A stretch of DNA of 64,000 nt from Panacagrimonas sp052387695 (GCA_052387695.1 JBQTIX010000024.1:1-64000), one strand, 5' to 3'. Positions 24,728 to 33,605 are shown, counted from the first letter of the stretch. The notes: generated by a model from the sequence alone, not told the origin. Numbers and translations are program-made.

Positions 24728-26299
24728 TTAGATCGACATGTGCTTCGACGAATCGATACCCAGGTCTTCCATGACCTTCATGGCGGTGGCACGACCGCCG
24801 CCGGTGACGGCGCCGCCCGGATGCATGAAGGGCCCGGTGAGATAGAGACCGTCGGCACCCGGCACGGCGTACTGCGCAAGACGCGGCGTGGGGCGTCGGC
24901 CGAGCAACTGGTGCTGGAACATGCCGATGCCCATGAAGTCGCCGTTGGAGAAGGACGGCGACCATTCGTTCTGGTCGGCTGGGGATTCGGACATTCCGGC
25001 AATGATGTTCTCCGGCCCCATGTTCGTCGTGTACTTGCGGTACTCCTGCATCATCCATTCGCGTGCGCGCTCGGCGGCTTCGTGCGTCCAGCCGTTTGGC
25101 TTCAGAACCTTCGGCGCAAAGCTGAAGAAGTAGAGCGTGTGTTTGCCGGCGGGCGCGCGCGAGGGATCGTGCACCGTGAGGTGCGCGGCGATGGATGCGA
25201 GCTTGGTCGGCATGCGGCCATCGCTGACGTCGTTGAAGATCTGCTTGAGGTCTGCGAGGCGTGAAGGCACGGGCTGGACCAGCAGGGCGTCGTTGATCTC
25301 CGGGCACTTGTATTTCGGCGACTCGTGCAGCGCCCAGTGCGTCATCACGCCGCTGTGGCTGGACAGCTCGCAGCGACGGGCCTCATCGACCATGTCCGGA
25401 TCGAGGCCATCGACCATGTCGCCGAGGTGGTGCGGGTGAATGGAGCCGATCACTGCTTTCTTCGCCAGGATCTGCTCGCCATCCGCAAGCTCGACACCCT
25501 TGGCCTTGCCGCCGAAGACGAGGATTTTCTTGACCCAGGTGTTGGTGCGGATCACGCCCCCGTGATGCTCGATGCATTGGCCGAGCGCGTCAGCAAACGC
25601 CTGCACGCCGCCGTAGACACCGGACTCTTCCTGCGTGTGGGCCACCGCCGTCGCGGTGTAGAACATCAGGCCCGTGCCGCGCGCCTCGGGATGCAGCAGG
25701 AAAATGCCCATCCACTTCATGAAGTGGATCTTGACTTTCTCGCTCTCGAACAACTCGTCGAACAGCGCCGAGCAACTCATCATCATGCCGCGCAGCAATT
25801 CCTGACCGAGCGGGCTCTGGTCGAGCATCATCGCGAACTGACCGTAGGGCACCGGCGGCTTGAACATCGCGGACTTCAGCAGCGGCGCCATCAGCACCAC
25901 GCGATTGACGAAGGCACGATAGGTCTCGGCGTCCTTGTGCGAGAACTTCGAAATGGCCTCGCAGGTCTCGTCGAGCGACACGCAGGTGCTCATCCAAGTC
26001 TCGTCGTCGTAGACCGTGGCGATGGTCTTCTTCGGCGTGAAGAAGCGCAGGCCGAATTTCGATTTCAGGCCCAGCTCGTCGTCCTTGATCATCGGGTTGG
26101 CCATCACGATGATCAGGCCGGTCGCATGTGGCTCGTGCTTGAAGCCTGGCACCGTCAGCTCGCGGTTGACCAAGCCGCCGCCAATTACCGGATTCTTCTC
26201 CAGCACGCAGACGCTCATGCCGGCCTTGGCCATGTAGGCCGCCGCGGAGAGCGAGTTGGAACCGCCACCGGCAACGACCACGTCGTATTGCTTGCCCAT
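24728..26299 (-). CDS. FAD-dependent oxidoreductase, phytoene-dehydrogenase (CrtI) superfamily
   Basis: Flavoprotein of 523 aa. The N-terminal dinucleotide-binding motif VVVAGGGSNSLSAAAYMAKA is followed by a second glycine-rich segment EKNPVIGGGLVNRE. The C-terminus GLYLTGPFMHPGGAVTGGGR is the FAD-closing motif of the CrtI/RetSat group. A strong AAGGAGACATCC precedes the ATG. It is the second gene of an operon behind a small protein at 26345-26554, divergent from an acyl-CoA dehydrogenase. Desaturation or isomerisation of a terpenoid or hydrocarbon is a plausible but unproven role. Confidence 0.85.
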   Translation of the reverse strand: MGKQYDVVVAGGGSNSLSAAAYMAKAGMSVCVLEKNPVIGGGLVNRELTVPGFKHEPHATGLIIVMANPMIKDDELGLKSKFGLRFFTPKKTIATVYDDETWMSTCVSLDETCEAISKFSHKDAETYRAFVNRVVLMAPLLKSAMFKPPVPYGQFAMMLDQSPLGQELLRGMMMSCSALFDELFESEKVKIHFMKWMGIFLLHPEARGTGLMFYTATAVAHTQEESGVYGGVQAFADALGQCIEHHGGVIRTNTWVKKILVFGGKAKGVELADGEQILAKKAVIGSIHPHHLGDMVDGLDPDMVDEARRCELSSHSGVMTHWALHESPKYKCPEINDALLVQPVPSRLADLKQIFNDVSDGRMPTKLASIAAHLTVHDPSRAPAGKHTLYFFSFAPKVLKPNGWTHEAAERAREWMMQEYRKYTTNMGPENIIAGMSESPADQNEWSPSFSNGDFMGIGMFQHQLLGRRPTPRLAQYAVPGADGLYLTGPFMHPGGAVTGGGRATAMKVMEDLGIDSSKHMSI

Positions 26300-26344
26300 C
26301 GGATGTCTCCTTCAGTTTGTTTTGCGTTTTGCGTGTGCTGCTGC

Positions 26345-26554
26345 TCAGGATCTGCGGAACAGGAAGGTCAGCAGAAAGAGCCAGAGCTGCCAGGGATGGA
26401 TCAGCTTGAGCACGCTGCGCGCCTCCTGCGGCGTGAGCCGGCCCTTGACCGGCATGGCCCCCATCACGGTGCCGCGGAATTCGATGTTGTTGCCGTTGCG
26501 CTCGATGGTTTTGACTTCCATCAGGATGGAGCCATCGGTGTTGAAGATCTTCAC
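26345..26554 (-). CDS. Small conserved-looking protein with hydrophobic C-terminus
   Basis: A 69-aa protein starting at GTG 26554. The first 45 residues look like a compact beta domain (NGNNIEFRGTVMGAMPVKGR) and the end is hydrophobic and basic (WQLWLFLLTFLFRRS), suggesting a membrane-tethered tail. It shares an operon with the flavoprotein 45 bp downstream. An operator-like palindrome lies 36 bp upstream. I do not recognise the family. Confidence 0.65.
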   Translation of the reverse strand: MKIFNTDGSILMEVKTIERNGNNIEFRGTVMGAMPVKGRLTPQEARSVLKLIHPWQLWLFLLTFLFRRS

Positions 26555-26589
26555 GTCTTGTCGTCCGGGTTACGGGTGGCAGCGGCACC

Positions 26590-26608
26590 AACATGCTGAC
26601 ATGTTAGC
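26590..26608. promoter_or_regulatory. Operator-like palindrome, copy 1
   Basis: AACATGCTGACATGTTAGC contains two overlapping palindromes (ACATG-CTGA-CATGT and GCTGACATGTTAGC). It lies between the divergent small-protein/flavoprotein operon and the acyl-CoA dehydrogenase gene. The identical 19-mer recurs at 28142. A TetR- or MarR-type regulator site is inferred. Confidence 0.65.
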
Positions 26609-26670
26609 ATCCCCTGCATACAGAAGCCGGGTCCACGCCCGCGCCGCAAAAACTCTAAGGAGAGTTCGAC

Positions 26671-27813
26671 GTGATCCCGCGAACGCTGTTTGCCGCCGAG
26701 CACGAAGTCTTTCGCGACACGGTCCGCCGCTTCTTCGCGGACGAGGTGATGCCTCACCACGAGCGCTGGGAGGAGCAGGGTCATGTCGATCGCAGCCTGT
26801 GGACGCGCGCCGGTGAACTGGGCCTGCTGTGCATGGCCATTCCGGAGGAATATGGCGGCAGCGGCGCAGACCGACGCTTCAGCATCGTGCTGATGGAAGA
26901 GAAGGCCTACATCGGCGCGACGGCGATGGGGTTCGAGATCCATTCCGACGTCATCGCCAGCTACATCTATCACTTCGGTACCGAAGCACAGAAACAGCAG
27001 TGGCTGCCAAAGATGGCCTCGGGCGAAGCGGTGGGCGCGGTGGCGATGACCGAGCCCAGCGGCGGTTCGGACCTCCAGGCGATCAGGACCCGGGCCGTCG
27101 CCGACGGCGATGACTACGTGATCAATGGCTCGAAGATCTTCATCACCAACGGATACCTCGGCGACATCTTCGTGGTTGTTGCCAGGACCGGCGACAGCGG
27201 GGAGGGCAAGCGCGACATCTCGCTGATTCTCGTGGAGAGGGACCGGGCCGGATTCACCCGTGGCAAGCCGCTCAAGAAGGTGGGGCTCAAGGGGCAGGAT
27301 ACTTGCGAGCTGTTCTTCGAGAACGTCCGCGTGCCGCGCAGCAATCTGCTGGGCGGTCTCGAGGGCGCGGGCTTCAAGCAGTTGATGCAGGAACTGGCCT
27401 GGGAGCGGCTCACCGTGGCGATCCAGGCCATCGCCGGGGCGCGACGCGCGTTCGACACCACGCTCGAATACGTGCGTAACCGCAAGGTGTTTGGCAAGAC
27501 CGTGGAGTCCTACCAGAACTCGCGCTTCAAGCTCGCCGAGATGAAGGCCGAGATCAGCATTGGCCAGGTGTTCATTGATCGCTGCGTGGAACTGGCGCTG
27601 ACGAAGCAGTTGGCTCCGGAGGCCTCTGCCACCGCGAAATATTGGGCCACCGACCTGCACTGCAAGGTGGTGGACGAGTGCCTGCAACTTCATGGCGGTT
27701 ACGGCTACATGATGGAGTACCCAATCGCCCATGCCTTCATCGACTCGCGCGCGAGCCGCATCTATCTCGGCACCAACGAGATCATGAAGGAAATCATCGG
27801 GCGTTCGCTGTAG
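26671..27813 (+). CDS. Acyl-CoA dehydrogenase
   Basis: FAD-dependent acyl-CoA desaturase of 380 aa. VAMTEPSGGSDLQAI is the FAD-binding motif and LHGGYGYMMEYPI contains the catalytic Glu at the medium-chain position. RIYLGTNEIMKEIIGRSL is a standard C-terminus. It starts at GTG 26671 behind AAGGAGAG. The palindrome 63 bp upstream probably controls it. The gene leads a group that oxidises a hydrocarbon, aromatic or terpene side chain. Confidence 0.92.
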   Translation: MIPRTLFAAEHEVFRDTVRRFFADEVMPHHERWEEQGHVDRSLWTRAGELGLLCMAIPEEYGGSGADRRFSIVLMEEKAYIGATAMGFEIHSDVIASYIYHFGTEAQKQQWLPKMASGEAVGAVAMTEPSGGSDLQAIRTRAVADGDDYVINGSKIFITNGYLGDIFVVVARTGDSGEGKRDISLILVERDRAGFTRGKPLKKVGLKGQDTCELFFENVRVPRSNLLGGLEGAGFKQLMQELAWERLTVAIQAIAGARRAFDTTLEYVRNRKVFGKTVESYQNSRFKLAEMKAEISIGQVFIDRCVELALTKQLAPEASATAKYWATDLHCKVVDECLQLHGGYGYMMEYPIAHAFIDSRASRIYLGTNEIMKEIIGRSL

Positions 27814-27816
27814 CGC

Positions 27817-28140
27817 ATGGCCATGCCGTCCGAACGAAACAACACTCCCTTGGATCCCACCGGCGCAGCCGAGTGGATCCGTCGCCGGATGCTCCGTGAT
27901 TCCGCGCGGCCCGCGCTGAGCTTCGAAAGGGAAACGCTGAGCTACGGCGCCATGCAGCAGCGCATCGAGCGTCTGTCCGCCGTGCTGGCAGCGGGAGGCT
28001 TGTGCGCGGATGATCGCGTGGCCTTCCTCGGCATCAATCATTCGCTCATTCCGATCACGCTGTTTGCGGCCGCCCGCCTCGGTGCCATCTTCGTGCCGCT
28101 GAACTTCGTAGGCCGTCATGCCCCTGGAGTCGATTGTTAG
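27817..28140 (+). pseudogene. Truncated acyl-CoA synthetase (AMP-binding N-terminal fragment)
   Basis: The first 95 residues match the N-terminus of fatty acyl-CoA ligases: RPALSFERETLSYGAMQQRI, ADDRVAFLGINH and AARLGAIFVPLNF. Full enzymes are about 520 aa; here homology ends at PLNF, after which VGRHAPGVDC leads to a stop just before an operator copy. The adenylate-forming motifs are all missing. It begins 3 bp after the acyl-CoA dehydrogenase stop. A deletion or recombination with the operator-bearing DNA likely removed the rest. Confidence 0.85.
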
Positions 28141-28141
28141 C

Positions 28142-28160
28142 AACATGCTGACATGTTAGC
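28142..28160. promoter_or_regulatory. Operator-like palindrome, copy 2
   Basis: Exact copy of the 19-mer at 26590, 80 bp upstream of the extradiol dioxygenase start, with an extra TGTTAGC half-site directly before it (28135). The repeat of the full sequence at two promoters suggests one regulon. Confidence 0.65.
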
Positions 28161-28240
28161 GTGCGCGTGCCGCCAGGACGGCATCGTGTAACGATGTCCG
28201 GACGAGGCAAAACGTTCGCAACAGATGTTGTGGGGGAGAG

Positions 28241-29131
28241 ATGATCAAAGTCACCGAACTGGGTTACCTGGGACTGAATGTTTCGGACGCGAAAGCCTGG
28301 CGTGCCTACGCTGCTGAGTGCGTCGGCTTCGAAGTGCTCGACGAAGGCGAGGCCGACCGCTTCTACCTGCGCATGGACAACTGGCATCACCGCTTCGTCA
28401 TGCACGTCGGCCAGCAGGATGATCTGGCCTACATGGGCTGGCGCGTCGCGGATGCGGAATCGCTGCAGAAGATGGAACAGCAACTCCAGGAAGCACGTGT
28501 GCCCTATTGCGTGGGGACCTCGGAAGAGGCCGCGGAGCGCCACGTGCTCGGCCTGCTGAAGCTGCACGACCCCTCCGGCATACCGACCGAGATCTTCTAC
28601 GGCCCGCGAGTGGACATGCATCTGCCCTTTCATCCGGGGCGTCGCATGCACGGCCGGTTTCTCACAGGCGACCAGGGCCTCGGGCATTGCCTGATCCAGT
28701 CCAAAGATCCAGTCGCGAGCTACCGCTTTTATGGTCTGCTGGGGCTGACCGGCTCGGTCGAGTACCACCTGCAGACGCCGGTGGGCGTGGCCAAGCCGAT
28801 CTTCATGCACTGCAACGATCGCCAGCATTCGGTCGCTTTCGGTATTCCGAGCGAGAAGATGCTGAACCACATGATGCTCGAGTACGCCGACCTGAATGAC
28901 CTGGGCATGGCGCACGACATCGTGCGCAAGGGCGGCATCCCGGTGGCCCTGCAACTCGGCAAGCACTCCAATGATCAGGCGCTCACGTTCTACTCGGCGA
29001 CGCCATCCGGCTGGCTGATGGAGCTCGGCTGGGGCGCATGCAAATCCAGCGCGCAGCAGCAGTACCACGTGCTGGATGTTTTCGGCCACGGCATGGAAGC
29101 CGCCGGAATGGGGCTGGATCTGAAGCTCTAA
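28241..29131 (+). CDS. Extradiol ring-cleavage dioxygenase, BphC-like (VOC superfamily)
   Basis: Two-domain type I extradiol dioxygenase of 296 aa that opens catechol-type rings next to the hydroxyls using Fe(II). The iron ligands are visible in the second domain: His in GLGHCLI near residue 149, His in RQHSVAF near residue 196-200 and Glu in WLMELGWG near residue 261. The tail LDVFGHGMEAAG is typical of 2,3-dihydroxybiphenyl dioxygenase relatives. GGGGGAGAG precedes the ATG. It belongs with the downstream membrane monooxygenase and the operator at 28142. Confidence 0.9.
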   Translation: MIKVTELGYLGLNVSDAKAWRAYAAECVGFEVLDEGEADRFYLRMDNWHHRFVMHVGQQDDLAYMGWRVADAESLQKMEQQLQEARVPYCVGTSEEAAERHVLGLLKLHDPSGIPTEIFYGPRVDMHLPFHPGRRMHGRFLTGDQGLGHCLIQSKDPVASYRFYGLLGLTGSVEYHLQTPVGVAKPIFMHCNDRQHSVAFGIPSEKMLNHMMLEYADLNDLGMAHDIVRKGGIPVALQLGKHSNDQALTFYSATPSGWLMELGWGACKSSAQQQYHVLDVFGHGMEAAGMGLDLKL

Positions 29132-29253
29132 CGTGAATCTCGCGAAGCGAGCGGTGGGGTGAGGGCGGTCATGCGCGTGAGAAGATTTATGTTCCGGGGC
29201 GGCGCTTTGCGCGCATGACCGAGGCCGTCGCAGCAGAAGCACAGGAGATTCCG

Positions 29254-30369
29254 ATGTTCGACTATCTACGCTACTACCTCTCACCGGCGACGCTGCTGTT
29301 CGGCGTCGCCGGTCTGTATCTCGGCGACGGATATGTTTGGATGGGTCTCGCCACGCTGCCGATTCTCGCCATCGGCGACACGGTGCTGCCGCGTGATCTG
29401 GCCGAGCGCCGCATGAGCAACGAAACGCTCGCCTTCATCCCGGTGCTGATGTCCTGCGTGCTCGCCTTCGTCTGCTTCGCACTGCTGGCTTTTCAGGTTG
29501 GCACCGGGTCGCTCGGCGCGCTCAATACCGTCGGCGCGGTGGTGTCCACCGGCTGGATCGGCACTATCGTCGGCATCCCCGCCTTCCACGAACTGTTTCA
29601 CCGCCGCACGACCTACCTGCGCTATCTCGGCCTGGTTCTGCAGGTGATGTATGGCGACCCCACGCGCGATATCGCGCACGTCGTGGGGCATCACATCGAC
29701 GTCGGCACGCGCAAGGACACGGACACCGCCTGGCGCGGCGAGACGCTGTACAGCTTCGGTTTCCGCGCGGCGCGCGGCAGTTTCATGACCGGCCTGGAAA
29801 TGGAGGGCGATGCGCTGCAGAAGCGCGGCCTGTCGCGCTGGGCTATCCAGCACCGGCTGTGGCGCGCGCTTGCGGGGTACCTGGCGTTTCTCGGTGTCAT
29901 GTACCTGTTCGGAGGCTGGGCGGGTGCGCTCGCCGCCTTCGGCGCGACCACCATCGCACGGTTCCTGCTGGAGAGTTTCAACTACTTCCAGCACTACGGG
30001 CAGGTGAGAGTCGAGGGCTCGCCGATCCTGAAGCACCATGTCTGGAATCACTTCGGCCGGCTCAGCCGCGCGATGACCTTCGAGATCACGAATCACTCAG
30101 GTCATCACCTGAATTCCTACGCGCCGTACTACGAGCTGAAACCGGATCGCGACTCGGTGATGCTGCCGAGCGTATTCATCTGCTTCATGTCCGCCCTGGT
30201 GCCGCCGGTCTGGCATCGGCTGATCATCATGCCGGCGCTGAAGGAGTGGGATCTCAAGCACGCGAACGCGGAGGAGCGGGAGTTGGCGCGCGCGCAGAAC
30301 CGCGCCGCGGGTTGGCCGGATTGGTTTGCCCCTCGTGCTTCGAACGAAGGTGTGCGTGTCCACGCCTGA
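29254..30369 (+). CDS. Membrane di-iron monooxygenase (AlkB/XylM-type)
   Basis: Integral-membrane non-haem di-iron hydroxylase of 371 aa. Histidine boxes: HELFHRR, HVVGHHIDVGT, NYFQHYGQ (the NYxxHYG signature) and NHSGHHLNSY. Six or so hydrophobic segments surround them. ATG 29254 is preferred because AGGAG stands 8 bp before it; an ATG 13 codons upstream is also open. Such enzymes hydroxylate alkanes, p-cymene/xylene methyl groups or terpenes and need rubredoxin or ferredoxin reductase partners, not found nearby. Together with the dioxygenase it suggests aromatic or terpene oxidation. Confidence 0.9.
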   Translation: MFDYLRYYLSPATLLFGVAGLYLGDGYVWMGLATLPILAIGDTVLPRDLAERRMSNETLAFIPVLMSCVLAFVCFALLAFQVGTGSLGALNTVGAVVSTGWIGTIVGIPAFHELFHRRTTYLRYLGLVLQVMYGDPTRDIAHVVGHHIDVGTRKDTDTAWRGETLYSFGFRAARGSFMTGLEMEGDALQKRGLSRWAIQHRLWRALAGYLAFLGVMYLFGGWAGALAAFGATTIARFLLESFNYFQHYGQVRVEGSPILKHHVWNHFGRLSRAMTFEITNHSGHHLNSYAPYYELKPDRDSVMLPSVFICFMSALVPPVWHRLIIMPALKEWDLKHANAEERELARAQNRAAGWPDWFAPRASNEGVRVHA

Positions 30370-30530
30370 GAAGAGGGAAGGGGCGGACTTCCGGGCAGCT
30401 ACGACGACGCATAATTTTCGACACCTTGCAAACCGTCGTCATTCCTCTAATCGGAACGATTCCCGCGAAGGCGGGAATACAGTCTCGCCGGCCAAACGGA
30501 CGTTCGATTTGCGGACGAAAACTGGATTCG

Positions 30531-30631
30531 GTTTGGCTTGGTCGGGGACTCGGTTGGGTTTACGTGGGAGTGCCTCAAGGGCACTCCCACGCTGGGACCC
30601 CACCGTTGAGTCAGTCCCCGATAGGCCAAAC
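30531..30631. repeat. MITE-like element with internal hairpin
   Basis: Terminal arms GTTTGGCTTGGTCGGGGACT (30531) and AGTCCCCGATAGGCCAAAC (30613) are near-perfect inverted repeats. Inside is a perfect hairpin GTGGGAGTGCC-TCAA-GGCACTCCCAC. The wider gap 30370-30759 also holds a GATTCCCGCGAAGGCGGGAA hairpin at 30459 and no gene. Confidence 0.75.
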
Positions 30632-30759
30632 CGCCAGCGCGAGCACGACGTTGTCTTTAAATTGATCGGCCGCCAGCTGGCGAAGTCTCTCATCAGTCTC
30701 TCTCAAACCAGGTGACGCGCGACCTGGCACACCCCGTCTGTTCAAGAACCCGAAGCTAT

Positions 30760-32010
30760 ATGAATCGCATAAGCGGCCTGTTAGTGCTGACCCTCGTCCT
30801 GGCTGTGTGGGAGGCGCGCGCCGGAAACGGCCTGAACGACTCCGGATATGGCTCGGAATCTGCCGGCCTCGCGGGCACCGATCTGGCGGTGGCGCGTGAC
30901 ACCGCGGCAACCAACACCAATCCCGCAGGCTTGACCCAGATCAGGAATCGAAAGCTGGACCTGCTGGCCGAACCCTTCGCCTACGCGGGACAACGCCACA
31001 GGGACCAGATCGGCAACGACACGGGCCCCGACAATCTGCTGGGCCTGATTCTCGGCGGTGGCTACGCGCAGCGGATCAAGGACACGAATGTCGTGGTCGG
31101 CGCGGGCCTGTTCGCGCAGGGCGGGATCGGCTTCGTCTACGAGAATTTCGATACGCAGCTCGGTGAGCGCGACACGCTTTCCGGCCTTTCGGGTTCATTC
31201 AAGCTCGCACCTGGATTCGCATGGGCCGTCAACGAGCGCTGGAGCATCGGCGCCACCTTGGGCATTCTCTATTCCAGTTCGCGCCAGAAGATTTTGCCGA
31301 ACACCTCGACCCCCGATTTTTCCGGCTACCGCGTCGATGGACTGCGCGGCGTCTCCGTCAACGCAAAAGTCGGCGTGCAGTACCGGCCCTCGCCGGACTG
31401 GGTTCTTGCCGCGGCCTACACCAGCAGGGCGCCCATTCGCCTGAGGAGCGGAACGGTGCGGGTCAACAACAGCGGCTCCGGTGGCGGCACCGTGGACTAT
31501 CGCAGCGCACGGCAGACCGGCCTCTCGTTTGCGCAGGAAGTGGGCGTCGGCGCCCTGTACCGGGTCAATCCTCGCTGGTCCCTGGTCGGCGAGTTCAACT
31601 GGCTGGACTGGTCCGCCGCTGTCAGCTCGGTCCGTCTTTCGGCAAGCAATCCCGATGATCCGGACGCGGACCCGGAGTTCGTTCGCGAGACCCCGCTTGA
31701 CTGGCGAGATCAGTACCTGATTTCCGTCGGCTCCCTGTACCAGTGGACGCCTGCGACCGAGCTTCGCGCGGGCTTCAGCCACGCTCGCAACCCGATTCCA
31801 AAGAGCAGCTTGAGTCCAACCTTCGCTGCCATCGCCGAGAGTTCGATCACCGCCGGCATCGCCCAGGACTTGAACCCGAACTGGACCGTGGCCGCGACGG
31901 CTCTCTATCAGCCGCCGGTCACGGTCAAGTACGACAGCCCGCTGACCGGTCCGTCTTCGGAACGCTGGGGCGTCACCGGCTTTTACATCACGCTCAGCCG
32001 AAACTGGTAG
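30760..32010 (+). CDS. FadL/TodX-family outer-membrane transport protein
   Basis: Beta-barrel channel of 416 aa for hydrophobic substrates. A signal peptide ends near residue 22 (ARAGNGLND). The N-terminal hatch with NPAGLTQI matches the NPAxL motif of the FadL family. Alternating strands and a C-terminal GVTGFYITLSRNW with terminal aromatic residue fit an outer-membrane barrel. ATG 30760 gives the best signal peptide. Position after the monooxygenase suggests uptake of its hydrophobic substrate. Confidence 0.88.
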   Translation: MNRISGLLVLTLVLAVWEARAGNGLNDSGYGSESAGLAGTDLAVARDTAATNTNPAGLTQIRNRKLDLLAEPFAYAGQRHRDQIGNDTGPDNLLGLILGGGYAQRIKDTNVVVGAGLFAQGGIGFVYENFDTQLGERDTLSGLSGSFKLAPGFAWAVNERWSIGATLGILYSSSRQKILPNTSTPDFSGYRVDGLRGVSVNAKVGVQYRPSPDWVLAAAYTSRAPIRLRSGTVRVNNSGSGGGTVDYRSARQTGLSFAQEVGVGALYRVNPRWSLVGEFNWLDWSAAVSSVRLSASNPDDPDADPEFVRETPLDWRDQYLISVGSLYQWTPATELRAGFSHARNPIPKSSLSPTFAAIAESSITAGIAQDLNPNWTVAATALYQPPVTVKYDSPLTGPSSERWGVTGFYITLSRNW

Positions 32011-32110
32011 CCGGCGACACGGCGAGTTCAACGTCAGCCAGGTGGTCGGGATCGACGGCGGGTACGGCGCCTGAGCGTCATGTCGCGCAGACATCCTGGC
32101 GACCGCTCAG

Positions 32111-32271
32111 GTAGGTCGGGTGTAGGTCGGGTGTAGGTCGGGTCAAGCCCGCGTGCTGTTCGCGGGCGGACCCGACGGTCGCTCTTTGGCAAGGGCGCGC
32201 AGCGTCGGTTCCGCCTTCGGCTTGAACCGACCTACAACCGACCTAGGAGCCGGATCGAACCGGTGCAGCCT
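32111..32271. repeat. Palindromic intergenic repeat, family A (copy 4)
   Basis: Three tandem GTGTAGGTCGG units precede GGTCAAGCCCGC, and the other arm ends GAACCGACCTACAACCGACC, followed by the conserved outer flank GAGCCGGATCGAACCGGTGC. It fills most of the 345-bp gap between the porin gene and the lipid locus. Confidence 0.88.
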
Positions 32272-32355
32272 TTCCTCGGCAACGCTACCGTTGCATACGC
32301 AGTTGTTCAGGTCGCGATTCCCTCGAAAGCGACAAATGAATATGCTTTGCAGCCC

Positions 32356-32616
32356 ATGTCTCTCATGACGTTCCATCCTGTTCCAGCGAGACCGACGGCA
32401 GCCGCCGGGGTGGAGCGCGCGGGCGCTCTCGATGCCGACTGGTTGCGCCAGGCGCATCGACGCCTGAGCCAGACACTTCCGCCGGATTCGCCCTACCACG
32501 CCGCCGGACGGGAGAGTTTCTTTGCCGCGGCGGCCGAGTTGTTGCGCGGTGCGAGACAGACCTCACCCGAGGATTCGGCGATGCAAGCTTGGCTGCGTCA
32601 ATCCAGCCACTCTTGA
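32356..32616 (+). CDS. Small hypothetical protein at the head of the lipid locus
   Basis: An 86-aa ORF, Ala/Arg-rich and probably helical (WLRQAHRRLSQTL, FFAAAAELLRGA), with no recognisable family. Its stop overlaps an in-frame TTG of the following lipid-kinase gene (TTGA), so translation may be coupled. It could be a genuine small protein or simply an open leader. Confidence 0.4.
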   Translation: MSLMTFHPVPARPTAAAGVERAGALDADWLRQAHRRLSQTLPPDSPYHAAGRESFFAAAAELLRGARQTSPEDSAMQAWLRQSSHS

Positions 32617-33605
32617 ACGCTCCGGACGCCGTACTGCAGATCGCAGGGCTTGCGCCCTGCCTGATCGTCAACCCGAAAAGCTTCCGCGCATCCCGCGGCG
32701 ACCTGGCCGCGCGGGCGGTGGCGCTGGCCACGGCGTATGGTGCGGAGGTGATCCAGGCCCACCGGCCGGTGTCCATCATCGCCGCGCTCGACCGGGTACT
32801 GAAGCTCGGGAGCCGGCGGATGATCGTGCTGTCCGGCGACGGTACGATGCAGGCCATGATCGATCACCTGGCCGGGCTGCCGCCTGGATCGCCCATGCCG
32901 CAATTGCTGCTGCTGGGCGGCGGCCGGTCCAACCTGATCCCGGCCGATTTCGGTGGGCGCGGCAAGCTTTTGAACAAGCTCGAATCGGCGCTGAGGCGCT
33001 GCCGCGACGGCGCCACCTTCAAGGTCGAAGAGCGGTTCACACTGAGCATCGAGCAGTCGCCGGCTCCACCGAGGCGGGGATTCTTCATGGCTGCGGGCGT
33101 GATCGACGACGCCGTCCGCGCCTGTCGCCAGCATCGCAACAGCGGTAGCGGGTGGCTGCGCAAGGGCCATCTCAGTACCGCCTGGTATTTGCTGAAGCAG
33201 GCGATCCTGGCCTTGGCGGGGCGCAGTCCGCTGAGCTGCTCGACCCTGGACATCGACGCGCCCAGCTGCGGACGCTTGCAGGGTCCCAGTCGCGTACTGA
33301 TCGCAAGCACCCTGCTGCACCGCGAGGGCTGGTTCAATCCCTATGCAGACCGCGGCGTGGGTCCGTTGCGGGTCACCGCGGTGGCGCGCAGCGCGCCGGG
33401 CTTCTGGCGATCGCTGCCGCGAATCCTGTTGGGTCGATTCACCCGGCGGTTGAACCTGGAACGGGGATATCTCAGCGGGCGCTGCGATCAGGTCACCGTG
33501 CTCGGCATGACCGGCTACTCGCTGGACGGCGAGGCGTTCGACACCGATCCGACCCGCCCGGTGGTGATCCGCACCGGGCCGCGCATGAGCTTTCTGCGGT
33601 CATGA
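32589..33605 (+). CDS. Diacylglycerol/sphingosine/ceramide kinase-like lipid kinase
   Basis: DAGK-catalytic-domain protein of about 338 aa that would phosphorylate a lipid hydroxyl with ATP. Visible elements: CLIVNPKSFRAS (first nucleotide loop), MIVLSGDGTMQAMIDHL (the GGDGT-type motif, here SGDGT) and a C-terminal SLDGEAFDTDPT loop with the DGE motif. No ATG fits; TTG 32589 or 32613 is the likely start. Its stop overlaps the ABC exporter start (ATGA). In a locus with a serine palmitoyltransferase, a ceramide-kinase role is attractive. Generic diacylglycerol kinase is the alternative. Confidence 0.8.
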   Translation: MAASIQPLLNAPDAVLQIAGLAPCLIVNPKSFRASRGDLAARAVALATAYGAEVIQAHRPVSIIAALDRVLKLGSRRMIVLSGDGTMQAMIDHLAGLPPGSPMPQLLLLGGGRSNLIPADFGGRGKLLNKLESALRRCRDGATFKVEERFTLSIEQSPAPPRRGFFMAAGVIDDAVRACRQHRNSGSGWLRKGHLSTAWYLLKQAILALAGRSPLSCSTLDIDAPSCGRLQGPSRVLIASTLLHREGWFNPYADRGVGPLRVTAVARSAPGFWRSLPRILLGRFTRRLNLERGYLSGRCDQVTVLGMTGYSLDGEAFDTDPTRPVVIRTGPRMSFLRS

